Shown piece by piece: positions 1 through 8,896 of a stretch of DNA of 64,000 bases. The notes beneath the pieces were generated by a model. It ran no database searches. It was not told the DNA's origin and saw nothing but the letters and a program-made list of their open reading frames with translations. The stretch covers positions 3,917,501-3,981,500 of the forward strand of contig NZ_CP150917.1 of assembly GCF_039908645.1 (NCBI RefSeq). Direction: 5' to 3'. Source of the stretch: Pseudomonas helvetica. Its GTDB lineage: Bacteria > Pseudomonadota > Gammaproteobacteria > Pseudomonadales > Pseudomonadaceae. Each line of letters opens with the position of its first letter. The stretch's first letter is position 1. Position numbers and translations under genes: made by a program.

Positions 1-40
1 GACATGGATCGTGAGACGGTCACATGCCCACTTGGGGCGA

Positions 41-87
41 TGGCTGCCCCTCATGACCGGTTGAATCCACAGCCAAAAGCAGTCAGT
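41..87 (+). repeat. REP-like repeat, family A, copy 1
   Basis: A GACCGGTT core is followed by a variant of the family A arm ending AGCCAAAAGCAGTCA. It is the first of about 19 related copies in the window and lies just upstream of the GFA-family gene. Confidence 0.6.
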
Positions 88-144
88 CGACTGTCTTGAC
101 TGAGATGGATAAGCTGGCGTGTTTTCACGTGCAGGGTTGGGTGC

Positions 145-546
145 ATGACAGAGGTATACCAAGGAAGCTGCCTATGTGCAGCAGTCAGTTACGAGCTACT
201 CACGCCACCAAAAGCAGTGAGTCATTGTCATTGCAGCCAGTGTCGCAAAGGTCACGGGGCAGCGTTCGCTTCGTACGGCAGCGTTCCCCGCAACGCGCTA
301 CGGATACTTGGTGGCGCCACCAGCATCAAAACCTATACGTCCTCAGCGACGGTGTTACGCGAGTTCTGCGCGCACTGTGGTTCGACGTTGTTCTGGTCAC
401 GATTTCAAGGCGAATTTGCCGACTGGGTTTCGATAGCACTGGGCACGCTCGACACGCCCTTCTTGCCTCAAAAGCAAAAACACCTTCATGTCGACTCCGC
501 AGTCGATTGGTACACGCCATCCAAATGTTGTCCCCAAGTCGACTGA
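145..546 (+). CDS. GFA family protein (CENP-V/GFA domain)
   Basis: A 133-residue cytosolic protein of the GFA (glutathione-dependent formaldehyde-activating enzyme-like) fold, which binds zinc through clustered cysteines. The cysteine groups are GSCLCAAV near residue 8, CHCSQCRKGH near residue 28 and FCAHCGSTLFW near residue 74, in the family's usual order. Length fits the family. Most members have no proven substrate, and the formaldehyde name should not be read as a function. The start is the only ATG that keeps the first CxC motif close to the N terminus. It is followed by an unrelated hydrolase gene. Confidence 0.85.
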   Translation: MTEVYQGSCLCAAVSYELLTPPKAVSHCHCSQCRKGHGAAFASYGSVPRNALRILGGATSIKTYTSSATVLREFCAHCGSTLFWSRFQGEFADWVSIALGTLDTPFLPQKQKHLHVDSAVDWYTPSKCCPQVD

Positions 547-671
547 CTGCTTCAGGTCGCGAGCGGCCCTCCACTACCGGCGGCTTTCGCTCCGAAGTGG
601 TCATCGAACCTTGCAGCATCCATTTTGCCCTCCTGCTGACTCTTTCAATCCCACCTTCAAGGACCGAACCT

Positions 672-1286
672 GTGATCGCATCCCCCGCCAAACTCCTCTT
701 CCTGCCCGGAGCCTCAGGTAACACCCGGTTTTGGTGCCCGGTTGCTGAGCGCCTGGCCCACCCGGCGCAGCAGGTCCATGTCGGCTGGCCCGGCTTTGGA
801 GACACTCCGCCCTTGCCCAGCGTGACCGGTATGGATGATCTGGTGACTCGCGTGCTGGCCGAAATCGACCGGCCCACAGCGCTGGTGGCGCAATCCATGG
901 GCGGCATAGTCGCGGTGCTTGCAGCGCTTGAACGCCCTGAGTTGATCACGCACCTGACGCTGACCGTCACCTCTGGCGGGGTGGATATGTCTGCTCTGGA
1001 CGCGCATGACTGGCGCCCGGATTTTGCTGCCGACAACCCGACACTGCCGAGGTGGTTTCTCGACGACCGCACCGACCTCACGCTCCGGCTGGTCGAGTTG
1101 CGCATGCCAGTCCTGCTCCTCTGGGGAGATTCTGATCCGATCAGCCCCGTTAGCGTCGGCCAGCGCCTTGCTCAACTGTTACCCCGCGCGGAACTACACG
1201 TTTTCCCTGGCGCCGATCACAGTCTGGGCTTTACTCACGCGGCCGAGGTGGCGAGCTTGATCGAGAAACATCTGGCTTGCTGGTGA
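672..1286 (+). CDS. alpha/beta fold hydrolase
   Basis: About 204 residues counted from a GTG start. The frame is open much further upstream, but that extension overlaps the GFA gene on the same strand and has no hydrolase character, so the start at VIASPAKLLFLPGASG is preferred. The fold is shown by an oxyanion segment (FLPGASGN, residues 8-15), a nucleophile elbow AQSMGG near residue 76, an acid in LLLWGDSDP and a histidine in GADHSLGF. The elbow has Ala in place of the usual first Gly. The helical lid is short. Substrate is unknown; the best guess is a small esterase or lactonase. Confidence 0.75.
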   Translation: MIASPAKLLFLPGASGNTRFWCPVAERLAHPAQQVHVGWPGFGDTPPLPSVTGMDDLVTRVLAEIDRPTALVAQSMGGIVAVLAALERPELITHLTLTVTSGGVDMSALDAHDWRPDFAADNPTLPRWFLDDRTDLTLRLVELRMPVLLLWGDSDPISPVSVGQRLAQLLPRAELHVFPGADHSLGFTHAAEVASLIEKHLACW

Positions 1287-1449
1287 GCGGAGCACTTGTT
1301 GCCAACGAGGAGGAGTCCATATACGGACGTTCGATCCATGCCTGCTTTCAGCCAAAAAAGAGAAGCTGGCCTTCTCCCGCAGGCCCGTATTGCTCAAGTT
1401 CCCGGCTCACCAGCCGACAGCCTTCGTTCCCACTTCACGGATGATTTTA

Positions 1450-2121
1450 ATGTCCCGCTCTCTTTTTTTCGGCGTTGCTTTGCTCGCCGTCGGCGCCGCC
1501 TGCACTGCCCAAGCCCAGACCGTCACCACGCCCGAACAACTGCTGACCGAATTCTCTCGTTGCGATGCGCATTTCTTCGAGAGCCTGCGCGATGCCCGCC
1601 TGCCAGCAGGTACCTTGCGCCTGAGTGACTACGGCTCGGTCAAGGCACCAACCATCATGAGTCCGCTGCAGGAAGGTGGCACTTACCAACACTTCGAAAC
1701 GCCCCTGATCGTTAACGGCGTGCGTATGGTCGGTTATTACAACCAGGCCGAAACCATCAAGAACGTCGGCAATTTTCTGTTCTGGGGTTTCGTAGCCGAT
1801 GGCTTGCCGCAAGAGGTGGCCGCAAAACTCAAGCCGCTGATCGTCGACAACGCACGCTTTGTCAGTCAGGGCAAAGCCATTACCCGCGCCGAAATTCGCC
1901 GCATCGGTGACCCGATCGGTCAATGGCGCACCGAAGGACTGACCGGCCCCGGCGTCGCCACGCCATTTGGTTTAGTAGACCGCGTGCTGATCGTCGACAC
2001 GGGCGACACGACACCGCCGCTCGCGGGACACACCACCGTGTTCTGCTCGCTACAAGGCACCGTGACCGCGCCGCTCTTGCAGGTCTATCGCCCTGACCTC
2101 AACGCTCATCTGCTCGACTGA
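1450..2121 (+). CDS. exported protein of unknown function
   Basis: A 223-residue protein with a signal peptide: basic start MSRSL, hydrophobic core FFGVALLAVGAA and a likely cleavage site AQA-QT near residue 23. The mature part has conserved-looking blocks (SRCDAHFFESLRD, GTYQHFETPLIVNG) and two cysteines. I do not recognise the family. An ATG at 1441 is an alternative start, but 1450 puts the charged residues directly before the hydrophobic core. The next gene, a lipoprotein, begins 14 bases after the stop, so the two are probably co-transcribed and both act in the envelope. Confidence 0.65.
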   Translation: MSRSLFFGVALLAVGAACTAQAQTVTTPEQLLTEFSRCDAHFFESLRDARLPAGTLRLSDYGSVKAPTIMSPLQEGGTYQHFETPLIVNGVRMVGYYNQAETIKNVGNFLFWGFVADGLPQEVAAKLKPLIVDNARFVSQGKAITRAEIRRIGDPIGQWRTEGLTGPGVATPFGLVDRVLIVDTGDTTPPLAGHTTVFCSLQGTVTAPLLQVYRPDLNAHLLD

Positions 2122-2135
2122 CAAGGATGCTTATC

Positions 2136-2822
2136 ATGAATACTCGCTGGCCCGCACTGATCGCCTGCTCCGTCATCCTCACAGGTTGTGCAGGGATGCA
2201 GAACCCGCAAAAAGCCAACCTTGTCCACTGCACTAATCAGTTTAAAGCGTCCAAAGCCGAAAACTACTCTCTGGCGCTGCAGGAAGGTGATCTATGCCTG
2301 CAAAAAAATACGCTGCCCGCCTCGCTGCAAAGCTTGATTTACGCGGTGCAGGCCGACGCCTACAGCAACCTCAAGCACTTTCCCGAAGCCGTGGCCGCCA
2401 AGGAAAAATCCATGCAACTGGCGGTCAAGCCTGATCCGCGCGCCAACCTGGACTTGAGCGCCATGTATCGCGACGCTGGCAACCCGAAAAAAGCCCTTGA
2501 ACTCGTGCAGTACAACCTTGACAACGGGATGGGAGAAGCTGGAAAGGGTTCCGGCTTCCACATGCCGACCTACTATCATCTGGGCCTCGCGCTGACAGAC
2601 CTGGGTCAGTACCGAGAGGCCGCTGAAGCGTTCAGCACCGGCCTTCAGCGCCAGCCGGACTATGCCTGGGCCTATTACGCGCGCGCGATCGCGTACGACC
2701 ATTTGGGAAACAAGGACGACGCCAAGGCCGACTTCATGAAGTTCTCGCAGATCGCCAACAAGAAGTACGTGCTGGAGGAGCACAAGGCCAAGCTCGCCGA
2801 GTACAGGATTTCCATGCCGTAG
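2136..2822 (+). CDS. TPR-type lipoprotein
   Basis: A 228-residue predicted lipoprotein. The N terminus has a signal peptide ending in the lipobox LTGC, giving a lipidated Cys near residue 18. The mature part carries tetratricopeptide-like helices: QADAYSNLKHFPEAV, YHLGLALTDLGQYREA and YYARAIAYDHLGNKDDA. Such proteins usually scaffold envelope complexes. The ATG at 2136 is chosen because AAGGA lies 8 bases upstream; an ATG at 2127 overlaps that site. It follows the exported protein gene closely and probably shares its promoter. Confidence 0.75.
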   Translation: MNTRWPALIACSVILTGCAGMQNPQKANLVHCTNQFKASKAENYSLALQEGDLCLQKNTLPASLQSLIYAVQADAYSNLKHFPEAVAAKEKSMQLAVKPDPRANLDLSAMYRDAGNPKKALELVQYNLDNGMGEAGKGSGFHMPTYYHLGLALTDLGQYREAAEAFSTGLQRQPDYAWAYYARAIAYDHLGNKDDAKADFMKFSQIANKKYVLEEHKAKLAEYRISMP

Positions 2823-3276
2823 CAGGAGAGCCGGCTTAGTGACGAATGCGGTGGGTCAGCGAGCGCGGAGTGACCGCTTGCCTCGCATCTCAGACGAGTG
2901 AACGATCACCTCTGCTCCACCCCCGGGCGACGAAAAGAACCAAATGTGTCGGGGCCCCTTATAGCCCCGACGTCACTAAATCTACAGACTCGATCGCTGC
3001 TCATGGCAGCTTTCTGTATCAATCCTAACGCGAGGGAACGACTACTACTGACCGGTTTATGCCCATCGCGAAGGGCAGATAACGGCCAGAAGCTGCCGTT
3101 GAGCGTCTACGAAACCAACGGTGACTCACAACTTTGCACCATGGCGATGCAGGAGCGAAATGTGCTTTTGCGTTTTCATATCGAAGCCAATACGCCAGAA
3201 TGCGTTCAACGCCTGCCATCAGATCAGCGAGAGCTGACACTTGTGGGGCTGAGCCGATAGCCAGCAAGGAACGCAC
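2823..3276. other. gene-free stretch with one family A repeat
   Basis: Short open frames occur here, but none has a ribosome binding site or a protein-like composition. The only structure seen is the REP-like repeat at 3049-3103. Confidence 0.5.
3049..3103 (+). repeat. REP-like repeat, family A, copy 2
   Basis: The sequence GACCGGTTTATGCCC, a TCGCGAA centre and GGGCAGATAACGGCCAGA form an imperfect palindrome with GGGC/GCCC arms. This is one of the fullest copies of the family. Confidence 0.65.
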
Positions 3277-4110
3277 ATGAATTTCTTCAAGAAACTTCTC
3301 ATTTCATTGAAAACTCCTTTGACCCAAGACGTCCAACCTACACCGCAACCCCTCGAATTGCGCGAGCCTGTTACTCCCGGCAGCTTGACTGAGGCTGAAG
3401 TGGTAAATCAGGCAGCCCGACAAGCTAGCGAAGCGTGCCTGGATCGTCATTGGGGATCCGTCGGCACAGTCGAGCGGGATGTTCTTTCCTATATCATTAG
3501 TCCGAGCTTTTCGGGTGGTCCTTACTGGCCCTCGACCCGTCAGGCTTACCGAGTGGTCCGCCGTGGCGACTCAGTTATCATCGCCACCGAAGGCCTGTCA
3601 GATCCATTCGATGACGCTGAAGGGATGGGCAATGGTTTCGAGATGGAGTTGTTCATAGAAACAGCAGATATACCCGAGCACGCCCGTGGCCCCTTGGGTG
3701 AGGTCGATCCTTTCAAGCGCAGTTGGGCATTCGAGCTGGTGGAACACGTTGCCAAAACGGTGGCAGATGCTGGAGGAATCACCCACCGTCTCGAGCAGTA
3801 CGGTGCGCTATCTCTTGAAATTCCCGGGTTCAGCCTGTCGCACCACATGAGTGATCAACTCCCCAGACTCTTCGTGACCGATGACGACTCTACCGGCGTC
3901 TTGCTGGGAGCCCCTGAACCGGATTTCCCTACCCAACTGGATGACATGCCTTTATCCCCGGTCAGATTGGTTCCAGTGGTATTGATCACAGCGTCGGAGC
4001 TTGAATACGTCCGTTCTGGCGGGCGAGAGGCACGCGAGGATCTGGTGGTCCGTTTGAAGGCTGCGGGCGTCGGACATATGAACAGCCTTCATCGTGCTAG
4101 CGTTGTGTGA
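3277..4110 (+). CDS. SUFU-like (suppressor of fused) domain protein
   Basis: A 277-residue soluble protein with no signal peptide. The central segment, about residues 85-150, with VVRRGDSVIIATEGLSDPFD followed by GFEMELFIETAD, resembles bacterial SUFU-fold proteins. In many bacteria these act as immunity proteins to polymorphic toxins or as orphan members of that set. No toxin lies next to it. The first 35 residues look like a variable linker. The assignment rests on remembered motif style only; an unrelated immunity family remains possible. Confidence 0.5.
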   Translation: MNFFKKLLISLKTPLTQDVQPTPQPLELREPVTPGSLTEAEVVNQAARQASEACLDRHWGSVGTVERDVLSYIISPSFSGGPYWPSTRQAYRVVRRGDSVIIATEGLSDPFDDAEGMGNGFEMELFIETADIPEHARGPLGEVDPFKRSWAFELVEHVAKTVADAGGITHRLEQYGALSLEIPGFSLSHHMSDQLPRLFVTDDDSTGVLLGAPEPDFPTQLDDMPLSPVRLVPVVLITASELEYVRSGGREAREDLVVRLKAAGVGHMNSLHRASVV

Positions 4111-4185
4111 CACCGGGCGGCTCTCAACCGGTAGCTGACCGAGGCGAACGGCTGTTTTAAGTCTAATGTCAGCTTTGGTTTTTTT

Positions 4186-4217
4186 GCCAGTCGCGACCGG
4201 CTGAAAGCAGCCCTTCG
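4186..4217 (+). repeat. REP-like repeat, family A, degenerate copy 3
   Basis: GCCAGTCGCGACCGGCTGAA followed by AGCAGCCCTT matches the centre and right arm of the family. It sits between two convergent genes. Confidence 0.45.
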
Positions 4218-4225
4218 GATGACAG

Positions 4226-5752
4226 TCACCGCTGAAAATGAACGGCTTTACTCGAACGAAAGACCAAGCAGCTCGCTGCCACCAGCACCCATGCCGCTAC
4301 CCCGCCATAGAGCATCACCCAGCCAAACCCATGCGCCAACGCTGCGTTGGCGACATCGACCGGAATCGTAGCTCCCTGGCCAGTCTGCGCCAACACGGCA
4401 GAGTTGCCGGCTGAAATATTCTCCGCCAGCAACCTCAGTTGAACATCATCGGACAAGCCAGATAACTGGTTGCGTAGAGAAGACAAAATACCTTCCACCA
4501 AGATGAATCCCATCAGCGCGATATTGATTGCAAGGCTGATCATACGAGCGCTGATATCGATGCCCGATGCCATGCCAGCGCGCTCATTAGGCACCGATCC
4601 GGTGGTGGTATTGGTAACAGGTGTATTGGTCAGCCCCAGCCCGATCCCGGCGATCAGGCAGCCCGGAAGCATCGTCAGCCAGCTGGCATGCGCGACACTG
4701 CTGCCCCATTTCATCAGCAAGAATCCCAAACCTATGGTGAACAAGCCTGCGGGAATCACCACGTCAGGTCGATAGCGCAGCGCCAGCCGCTCGCTCAACG
4801 GGGGGACAACCAGCGTCGGCAGCGTATAGGCCAGCAGTGCCAGACCAGTGCCCACACTGGCGTAGCCCAGGCCATTTTGAAAGTACAGAGGCAGGTAGAT
4901 CATGAATGGCCAGAAGCTGAAGTTCATGGCCGCCGCCCCCAGCAATGCACCCGAGAAGCGGCGAATGCGGAACACTGAGAAGTCGAACATCGGATCGACA
5001 TTGCGTCGCTGTGCGACGACAAAGACGATGAAGCTGACCATTGCCACAACCAGACTGGCGATCGCCGAGCCACTGGAGAACCCCACCCCCGCTCCCTGAG
5101 TGATGAACCAGGAAAGGCCCAGCACCGCCAGCGACAGTGAAATAATACCCAACACATCAAGCCGGCGACGCTGCGGATCGCGTGATTCATCAACACCGGC
5201 GATCACCAGCACCAGCGCGAGCACCGCAATTGGCGCATGCACCAGGAACACCCATTCCCAACTCGACAACGCTACGATAGCTGCGCCAATAATCGGGCCG
5301 AACCCCAAACCGATGCCAAACACGATCCCCCACGCACTGAAAGCTTTGCCGCGCGCAGCTCCCGACTGGAATCGGTGAGACAGCACTGCCACCTGACAGA
5401 TCAGCATGGCACCACCGGACATACCTTGCAGGCATCGACTGGCGATCAACACACCGGGGCTGGGCGCCCATCCACAGCCCAGAGAGGTAATGCCGAAAAG
5501 CACCAGGCTAATGACAAACACTCGCTTGCGCCCATACCGATCCGCCAGTATGCCGGTGGCCATTAGTACCGTGGTGCAGGCGATGGTGTAGGCATTCATG
5601 ATCCACTGTATATCTTTGAAATCGCTGCCCAGAACCGATTCAAGAGTGGGCAGGATTGCCGGCACGCTCGAGATCTCCAGGCCGAACATCAACGAGGCCA
5701 AACAAACGGCGGCTAGTGTGAAAACATCTTTTTGCGAAGAAGTGAACGGCAT
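4226..5752 (-). CDS. MFS transporter, DHA2 (14-TM) type
   Basis: A 508-residue inner-membrane drug:H+ antiporter-like protein. Hydrophobic segments run the whole length, consistent with 14 helices, and the MFS motif A signature appears as GILADRYGRKRV near residue 60. A motif C-like region, GLGFGPIIGAAI, follows in helix 5. The start at 5752 (MPFTSSQK) is preferred over longer readings because the extra residues add no membrane segment. The divergent LysR gene is the likely regulator. Substrate cannot be told from sequence; efflux of a toxic organic compound is typical of the family. Confidence 0.85.
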   Translation of the reverse strand: MPFTSSQKDVFTLAAVCLASLMFGLEISSVPAILPTLESVLGSDFKDIQWIMNAYTIACTTVLMATGILADRYGRKRVFVISLVLFGITSLGCGWAPSPGVLIASRCLQGMSGGAMLICQVAVLSHRFQSGAARGKAFSAWGIVFGIGLGFGPIIGAAIVALSSWEWVFLVHAPIAVLALVLVIAGVDESRDPQRRRLDVLGIISLSLAVLGLSWFITQGAGVGFSSGSAIASLVVAMVSFIVFVVAQRRNVDPMFDFSVFRIRRFSGALLGAAAMNFSFWPFMIYLPLYFQNGLGYASVGTGLALLAYTLPTLVVPPLSERLALRYRPDVVIPAGLFTIGLGFLLMKWGSSVAHASWLTMLPGCLIAGIGLGLTNTPVTNTTTGSVPNERAGMASGIDISARMISLAINIALMGFILVEGILSSLRNQLSGLSDDVQLRLLAENISAGNSAVLAQTGQGATIPVDVANAALAHGFGWVMLYGGVAAWVLVAASCLVFRSSKAVHFQR

Positions 5753-5944
5753 CATGATCTTCCAGATCAAGTTGATGGGTGCTGGCAAGACCACCCCGAA
5801 CACCATCAGGGAAGAGACGCGATAGCCTTGCCAGGGTCACCTGGTACAAGTCCAGGAGACCGGACGCATTCTGGAAGCAATTAAAAAATGACAGAAATGA
5901 TTTAATTTCGTAAGTTTTATTAATATCCATCATGAGTCAACTTA
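5753..5944. promoter_or_regulatory. divergent control region, MFS pump / LysR regulator
   Basis: This 192-base region between divergent starts has a markedly AT-rich block at about 5877-5935, adjacent to the lysR start. The arrangement is classic for a LysR regulator controlling its neighbour. No operator was assigned base by base. Confidence 0.5.
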
Positions 5945-6805
5945 ATGGACTTCGACCCAACTCTGTTGCGTGCCTTTGTTGCGATCAAGGAGGCCGGTAG
6001 TTTCACTCGTGCCGCAGAGCGGCTGCACCTGAGCCAGTCGGCGATCAGTCATCAGATCCGGCGTTTGGAAGAACAAGCCGGTACCACGCTACTGATGCGC
6101 ACCACCCGACGTTTGACGCTTACAGAAGATGGCGAAGATTTTCTGCGCCATGCCGAAAACGTCCTCAGAGCGCAAGACGCCCTCTCCCGGCGTTTCAAAA
6201 AATCATCGGTATCCGGGGCTGTGCGCTTCGGTGTGCCAGAAAATTTTATCGGCGATGGTCTACCGCCGTTGCTGACTCGGTTCGCCAGACAATTTCCCGC
6301 AGTACGCCTGGATGTAACCGTCGGCACCTACCTCGATCTGCGCGCGCTGGTCGATGTCGATGGGCTCGATCTGGCCGTGATCCTGGCATTGCCGGGAAGT
6401 CAGGCCGACGGTACCGTGCTGCGTGAAACCCGGTTTGTGTGGGCGGCGGCGCAGAGTTTCGACTTCACCGGCGATGCCCTTTTGCCGCTGGCGTTTGCAC
6501 CAGCGCCCTGCTTGCACCGCCAGGTGGCCGTAGAGGCATTGGAGCATTCCACTGTAGATTGGAGAGTCGCCTTTACCTCCCCCAGTCAACAAGGACTGCG
6601 AGCGGCGGTATTGGCAGGGCTTGCCGTCACCGCTCTACCGCTGGGTGATCTGGAGCCTGGTATGGTGGTGATTGACGGTCAGCATGGCCTGCCACCGCTG
6701 CTGGCTGCAGATTTCAGACTGATTTGGAGTGTCACAGGAAAGACACCTGCGGCCGACGCATTTGGGCACCTGCTGGTGGAGATGTCTGAGTCGTCATCGA
6801 TCTAG
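5945..6805 (+). CDS. LysR-family transcriptional regulator
   Basis: A 286-residue regulator. The N-terminal winged helix-turn-helix is clear (GSFTRAAERLHLSQSAISH at residues 18-36, then IRRLEEQAGTTLLMR). The C-terminal effector domain begins near residue 90 and contains the usual VRFGVPE and LDLAVI strands. It is transcribed divergently from the MFS pump gene and most likely controls it in response to a pump substrate. Length is normal for the family. Confidence 0.85.
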   Translation: MDFDPTLLRAFVAIKEAGSFTRAAERLHLSQSAISHQIRRLEEQAGTTLLMRTTRRLTLTEDGEDFLRHAENVLRAQDALSRRFKKSSVSGAVRFGVPENFIGDGLPPLLTRFARQFPAVRLDVTVGTYLDLRALVDVDGLDLAVILALPGSQADGTVLRETRFVWAAAQSFDFTGDALLPLAFAPAPCLHRQVAVEALEHSTVDWRVAFTSPSQQGLRAAVLAGLAVTALPLGDLEPGMVVIDGQHGLPPLLAADFRLIWSVTGKTPAADAFGHLLVEMSESSSI

Positions 6806-6846
6806 AACCAGCTGACTCGATTGGCATTGCAGTGATAAGCATCTGA

Positions 6847-6900
6847 TAAGGAGACAGACTTATTGATCTGCCATCAGCCTCGACGCTTGATGCGCGCCGC
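6847..6900 (+). repeat. family B inverted-repeat element, partial copy 1
   Basis: GGAGACAGACTTATTGATC followed by TGCCATCAGCCTCGACGC matches the left half and centre of family B. The right arm is lost. Confidence 0.6.
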
Positions 6901-7008
6901 AACACTGACACTGCCCTGCTCGGCGGCGATGAAATACTCCAACTGGCGGAAGGTGAAGCCGATCATCGCAATGCCCCCTCTCGGATACTTGAACCAACAG
7001 CTGCGCCG

Positions 7009-7665
7009 CTACCCCGCCAGAGCCGGGTTCAACGCTGCTGGCGTACGCCAGGGTATATCGGCCCAGGCACCGCCGCCGGGCGCCAGCAACTGGTGCAGAT
7101 GCTGCTCGTGGAACGCTTCGCCCAGCGAGTCGACGCGAAACGCCGCAACCCACTGCTCGCGCCCCAGCTTATAGGCTTTGCCGAAATCTTCCCAACCGTC
7201 GAAACAGTCCTGCGCCCGCTGTGCATTGAGCAGCAGCACACGCCAGGCGAGATCGGGCTCGAGCCAACGCATCAGCAACGCACAACGGACCAGAAACGCC
7301 ACCCGCGCGCAGGCAAAGGCCATGGCCGCACGCGGCTCATCGCCGGCCGTCAGCGCCTGCAGGTCGAGGCTGTACCATTGCTGTTCGAGGGTCGCACTGA
7401 AGTGCGCCCGCACCGCCTCGTCATTGCAATTGCTGCGTACCCCCGCCTGGTGCAGCAACGCTGCGCGCATGATCGTCTGCGCTTGCTCGGTGAAGTGATC
7501 GCACGCCGGCGAGTAGAAGCCCTCGACTTCCATCGCATCGGCCATGGGCCTGGCCAGCAGCAGCGACCAGTGCTTGCGCTGGCTGAACAACGGCGTGGCG
7601 CCGCGTGGTCTGAATGCTCGCCACAGCAACCAGGCTGAAACAACAACTGCGATAAACAAAGACAT
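7009..7665 (-). CDS. DUF1266 domain-containing protein
   Basis: A 218-residue protein with one N-terminal membrane anchor (FIAVVVSAWLLW). The C-terminal half has the tryptophan-rich pattern of DUF1266, in which a bacterial protein carries an SW/GW-x-x-F-x-x-x-Y-x-x-G-R-x-x-W block: here GWEDFGKAYKLGREQW near residue 157. AAGGAG lies 7 bases before the ATG. It is the last gene of a three-gene operon, 10 bases after the PcfJ-like gene. The role is unknown; DUF1266 genes often sit in variable regions. Confidence 0.7.
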   Translation of the reverse strand: MSLFIAVVVSAWLLWRAFRPRGATPLFSQRKHWSLLLARPMADAMEVEGFYSPACDHFTEQAQTIMRAALLHQAGVRSNCNDEAVRAHFSATLEQQWYSLDLQALTAGDEPRAAMAFACARVAFLVRCALLMRWLEPDLAWRVLLLNAQRAQDCFDGWEDFGKAYKLGREQWVAAFRVDSLGEAFHEQHLHQLLAPGGGAWADIPWRTPAALNPALAG

Positions 7666-7675
7666 GCCGTTCTCC

Positions 7676-8896
7676 TTACCTTGCCCGGGCCTGCCAGGCC
7701 TGGATTTCCTCGGCCTGGGGCGAGGTCATGTCAGGCCACGGCACACCTTCGGTCAGGTACAGCGGGTCATTAGGCTGACGCTCAATGCGTTTACTGAAAA
7801 TATGCCGGGTGGCGTACTTGACCGACACCGCTTGCGGGGCAACCTGCAAGAACTGCTGCGGCTGACGCCCGGCCACCAGCCATTCGACCATGGCCGAAGG
7901 CGCATCGAGGCGCTCGTACAGTTGCGGATAACGGGCCACCAGGCGAGTCTGGGCGGTCGGGTCGCTGACCTCTTCGATGCGCAGCCAGCCGGCTTCGGTG
8001 CGCACGATGCCGATGGCGATGCAGTCGGCGGGCGTCTGCTGGTCGGTGCCCAGGGCATTCAGGCACTGCAGCAGGTCCTGGTAATAGCGCTCGACCGGCG
8101 GCCGGTTCTGCTTGCCCTTGACCTGCTCGACGGTCAAGGTGCCGTCGGCCTGGACGATCAGGCTGATGGTGATGTGTGGCTGGCCCTGGCCGTCGCGAAA
8201 ACTGAACACGCGCATGCGCCGCTGCTCCACCGCTTCGGCATAGCGTTCACCGTAGCCGCCGGTCAAGGCGCGGCGATCGGCGAACTGGCCCAGGCAGTGG
8301 CGCATCACGTAGCTTTCAAAGGCCATTTCCGCGCGCAGCAAAGAACTCTCGGGGCGCAGCTCCTGCAATACGTGCTCAGCGGTGGTCACCCGCGTGAGCA
8401 AGGCCTCGGGCTGGCTCTGGCGCCAGCCCTGCTCGACCCGCGCAGTCATCTGCACGTGTTCCTTTTGCCACAGCGCCAGCGCCTGCGGGCAGTTGATACG
8501 GTCGAGCTTGCCGGCCAGCGCCGTGCCCTGACGCGAGGTCAGGAACTCCACCAGCAAGGCCTCCTGGGCCAGCAGTGGCGCCTGCTGCGGATCGACCCAG
8601 ACCAGCGGCGCAAGCGCCTGCTGCGAATCTTTGCCAGCGTCGCTTAAATGCCTGGCCACCCATGACGGCGGCTCGGTTCCCAGTGCCTCGACAGCCTGCT
8701 CCAGGGTCAGGATCCGCCGCGCAGGCTCGAAGTTGCCGACCAGATGACGGTAGAAATGGTTGAGCAACCATTTGCCCACCTCTGGCGCATCACCGCGGGC
8801 CTTGCTGCGCTCGGCAATGCCACGCTTGAGTTGATCGGCATTGAGCGCGTTGCGCGGGGCGTAACCGGATTGTCGCAGCTCTGGTGTCACTTCCAT
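7676..8896 (-). CDS. uncharacterised protein with PcfJ-like segment
   Basis: A 406-residue soluble protein. Around residues 215-285 a beta-rich segment reads RRMRVFSFRDGQGQPHITIS, then TVEQVKGKQNRPPVERYY. This resembles the core of PcfJ-like proteins, in which a TIE/Q-x-KGKxN motif recurs. The remainder is helical and unrecognised. The ATG at 8896 is used; a GTG at 8905 is possible. The start overlaps the end of the upstream gene by about 10 bases, implying translational coupling, so this protein probably works with the large helical-repeat protein. The PcfJ link is a weak similarity. Confidence 0.55.
   Translation of the reverse strand: MEVTPELRQSGYAPRNALNADQLKRGIAERSKARGDAPEVGKWLLNHFYRHLVGNFEPARRILTLEQAVEALGTEPPSWVARHLSDAGKDSQQALAPLVWVDPQQAPLLAQEALLVEFLTSRQGTALAGKLDRINCPQALALWQKEHVQMTARVEQGWRQSQPEALLTRVTTAEHVLQELRPESSLLRAEMAFESYVMRHCLGQFADRRALTGGYGERYAEAVEQRRMRVFSFRDGQGQPHITISLIVQADGTLTVEQVKGKQNRPPVERYYQDLLQCLNALGTDQQTPADCIAIGIVRTEAGWLRIEEVSDPTAQTRLVARYPQLYERLDAPSAMVEWLVAGRQPQQFLQVAPQAVSVKYATRHIFSKRIERQPNDPLYLTEGVPWPDMTSPQAEEIQAWQARAR

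Noticed and set aside
96..671. N-terminal extension of the alpha/beta hydrolase
   Set aside because: The frame is open but overlaps the GFA gene on the same strand, with no hydrophobic or domain pattern. The fold begins at about 690.
2846..3260. Short open frames in the gap before the SUFU-like gene
   Set aside because: No ribosome binding site, odd composition, and they cross a family A repeat.
7544..8647. A 367-codon open frame antisense to the PcfJ-like gene
   Set aside because: It shows the same mirror effect in GC-rich DNA. It would conflict with two well-spaced genes of the operon.
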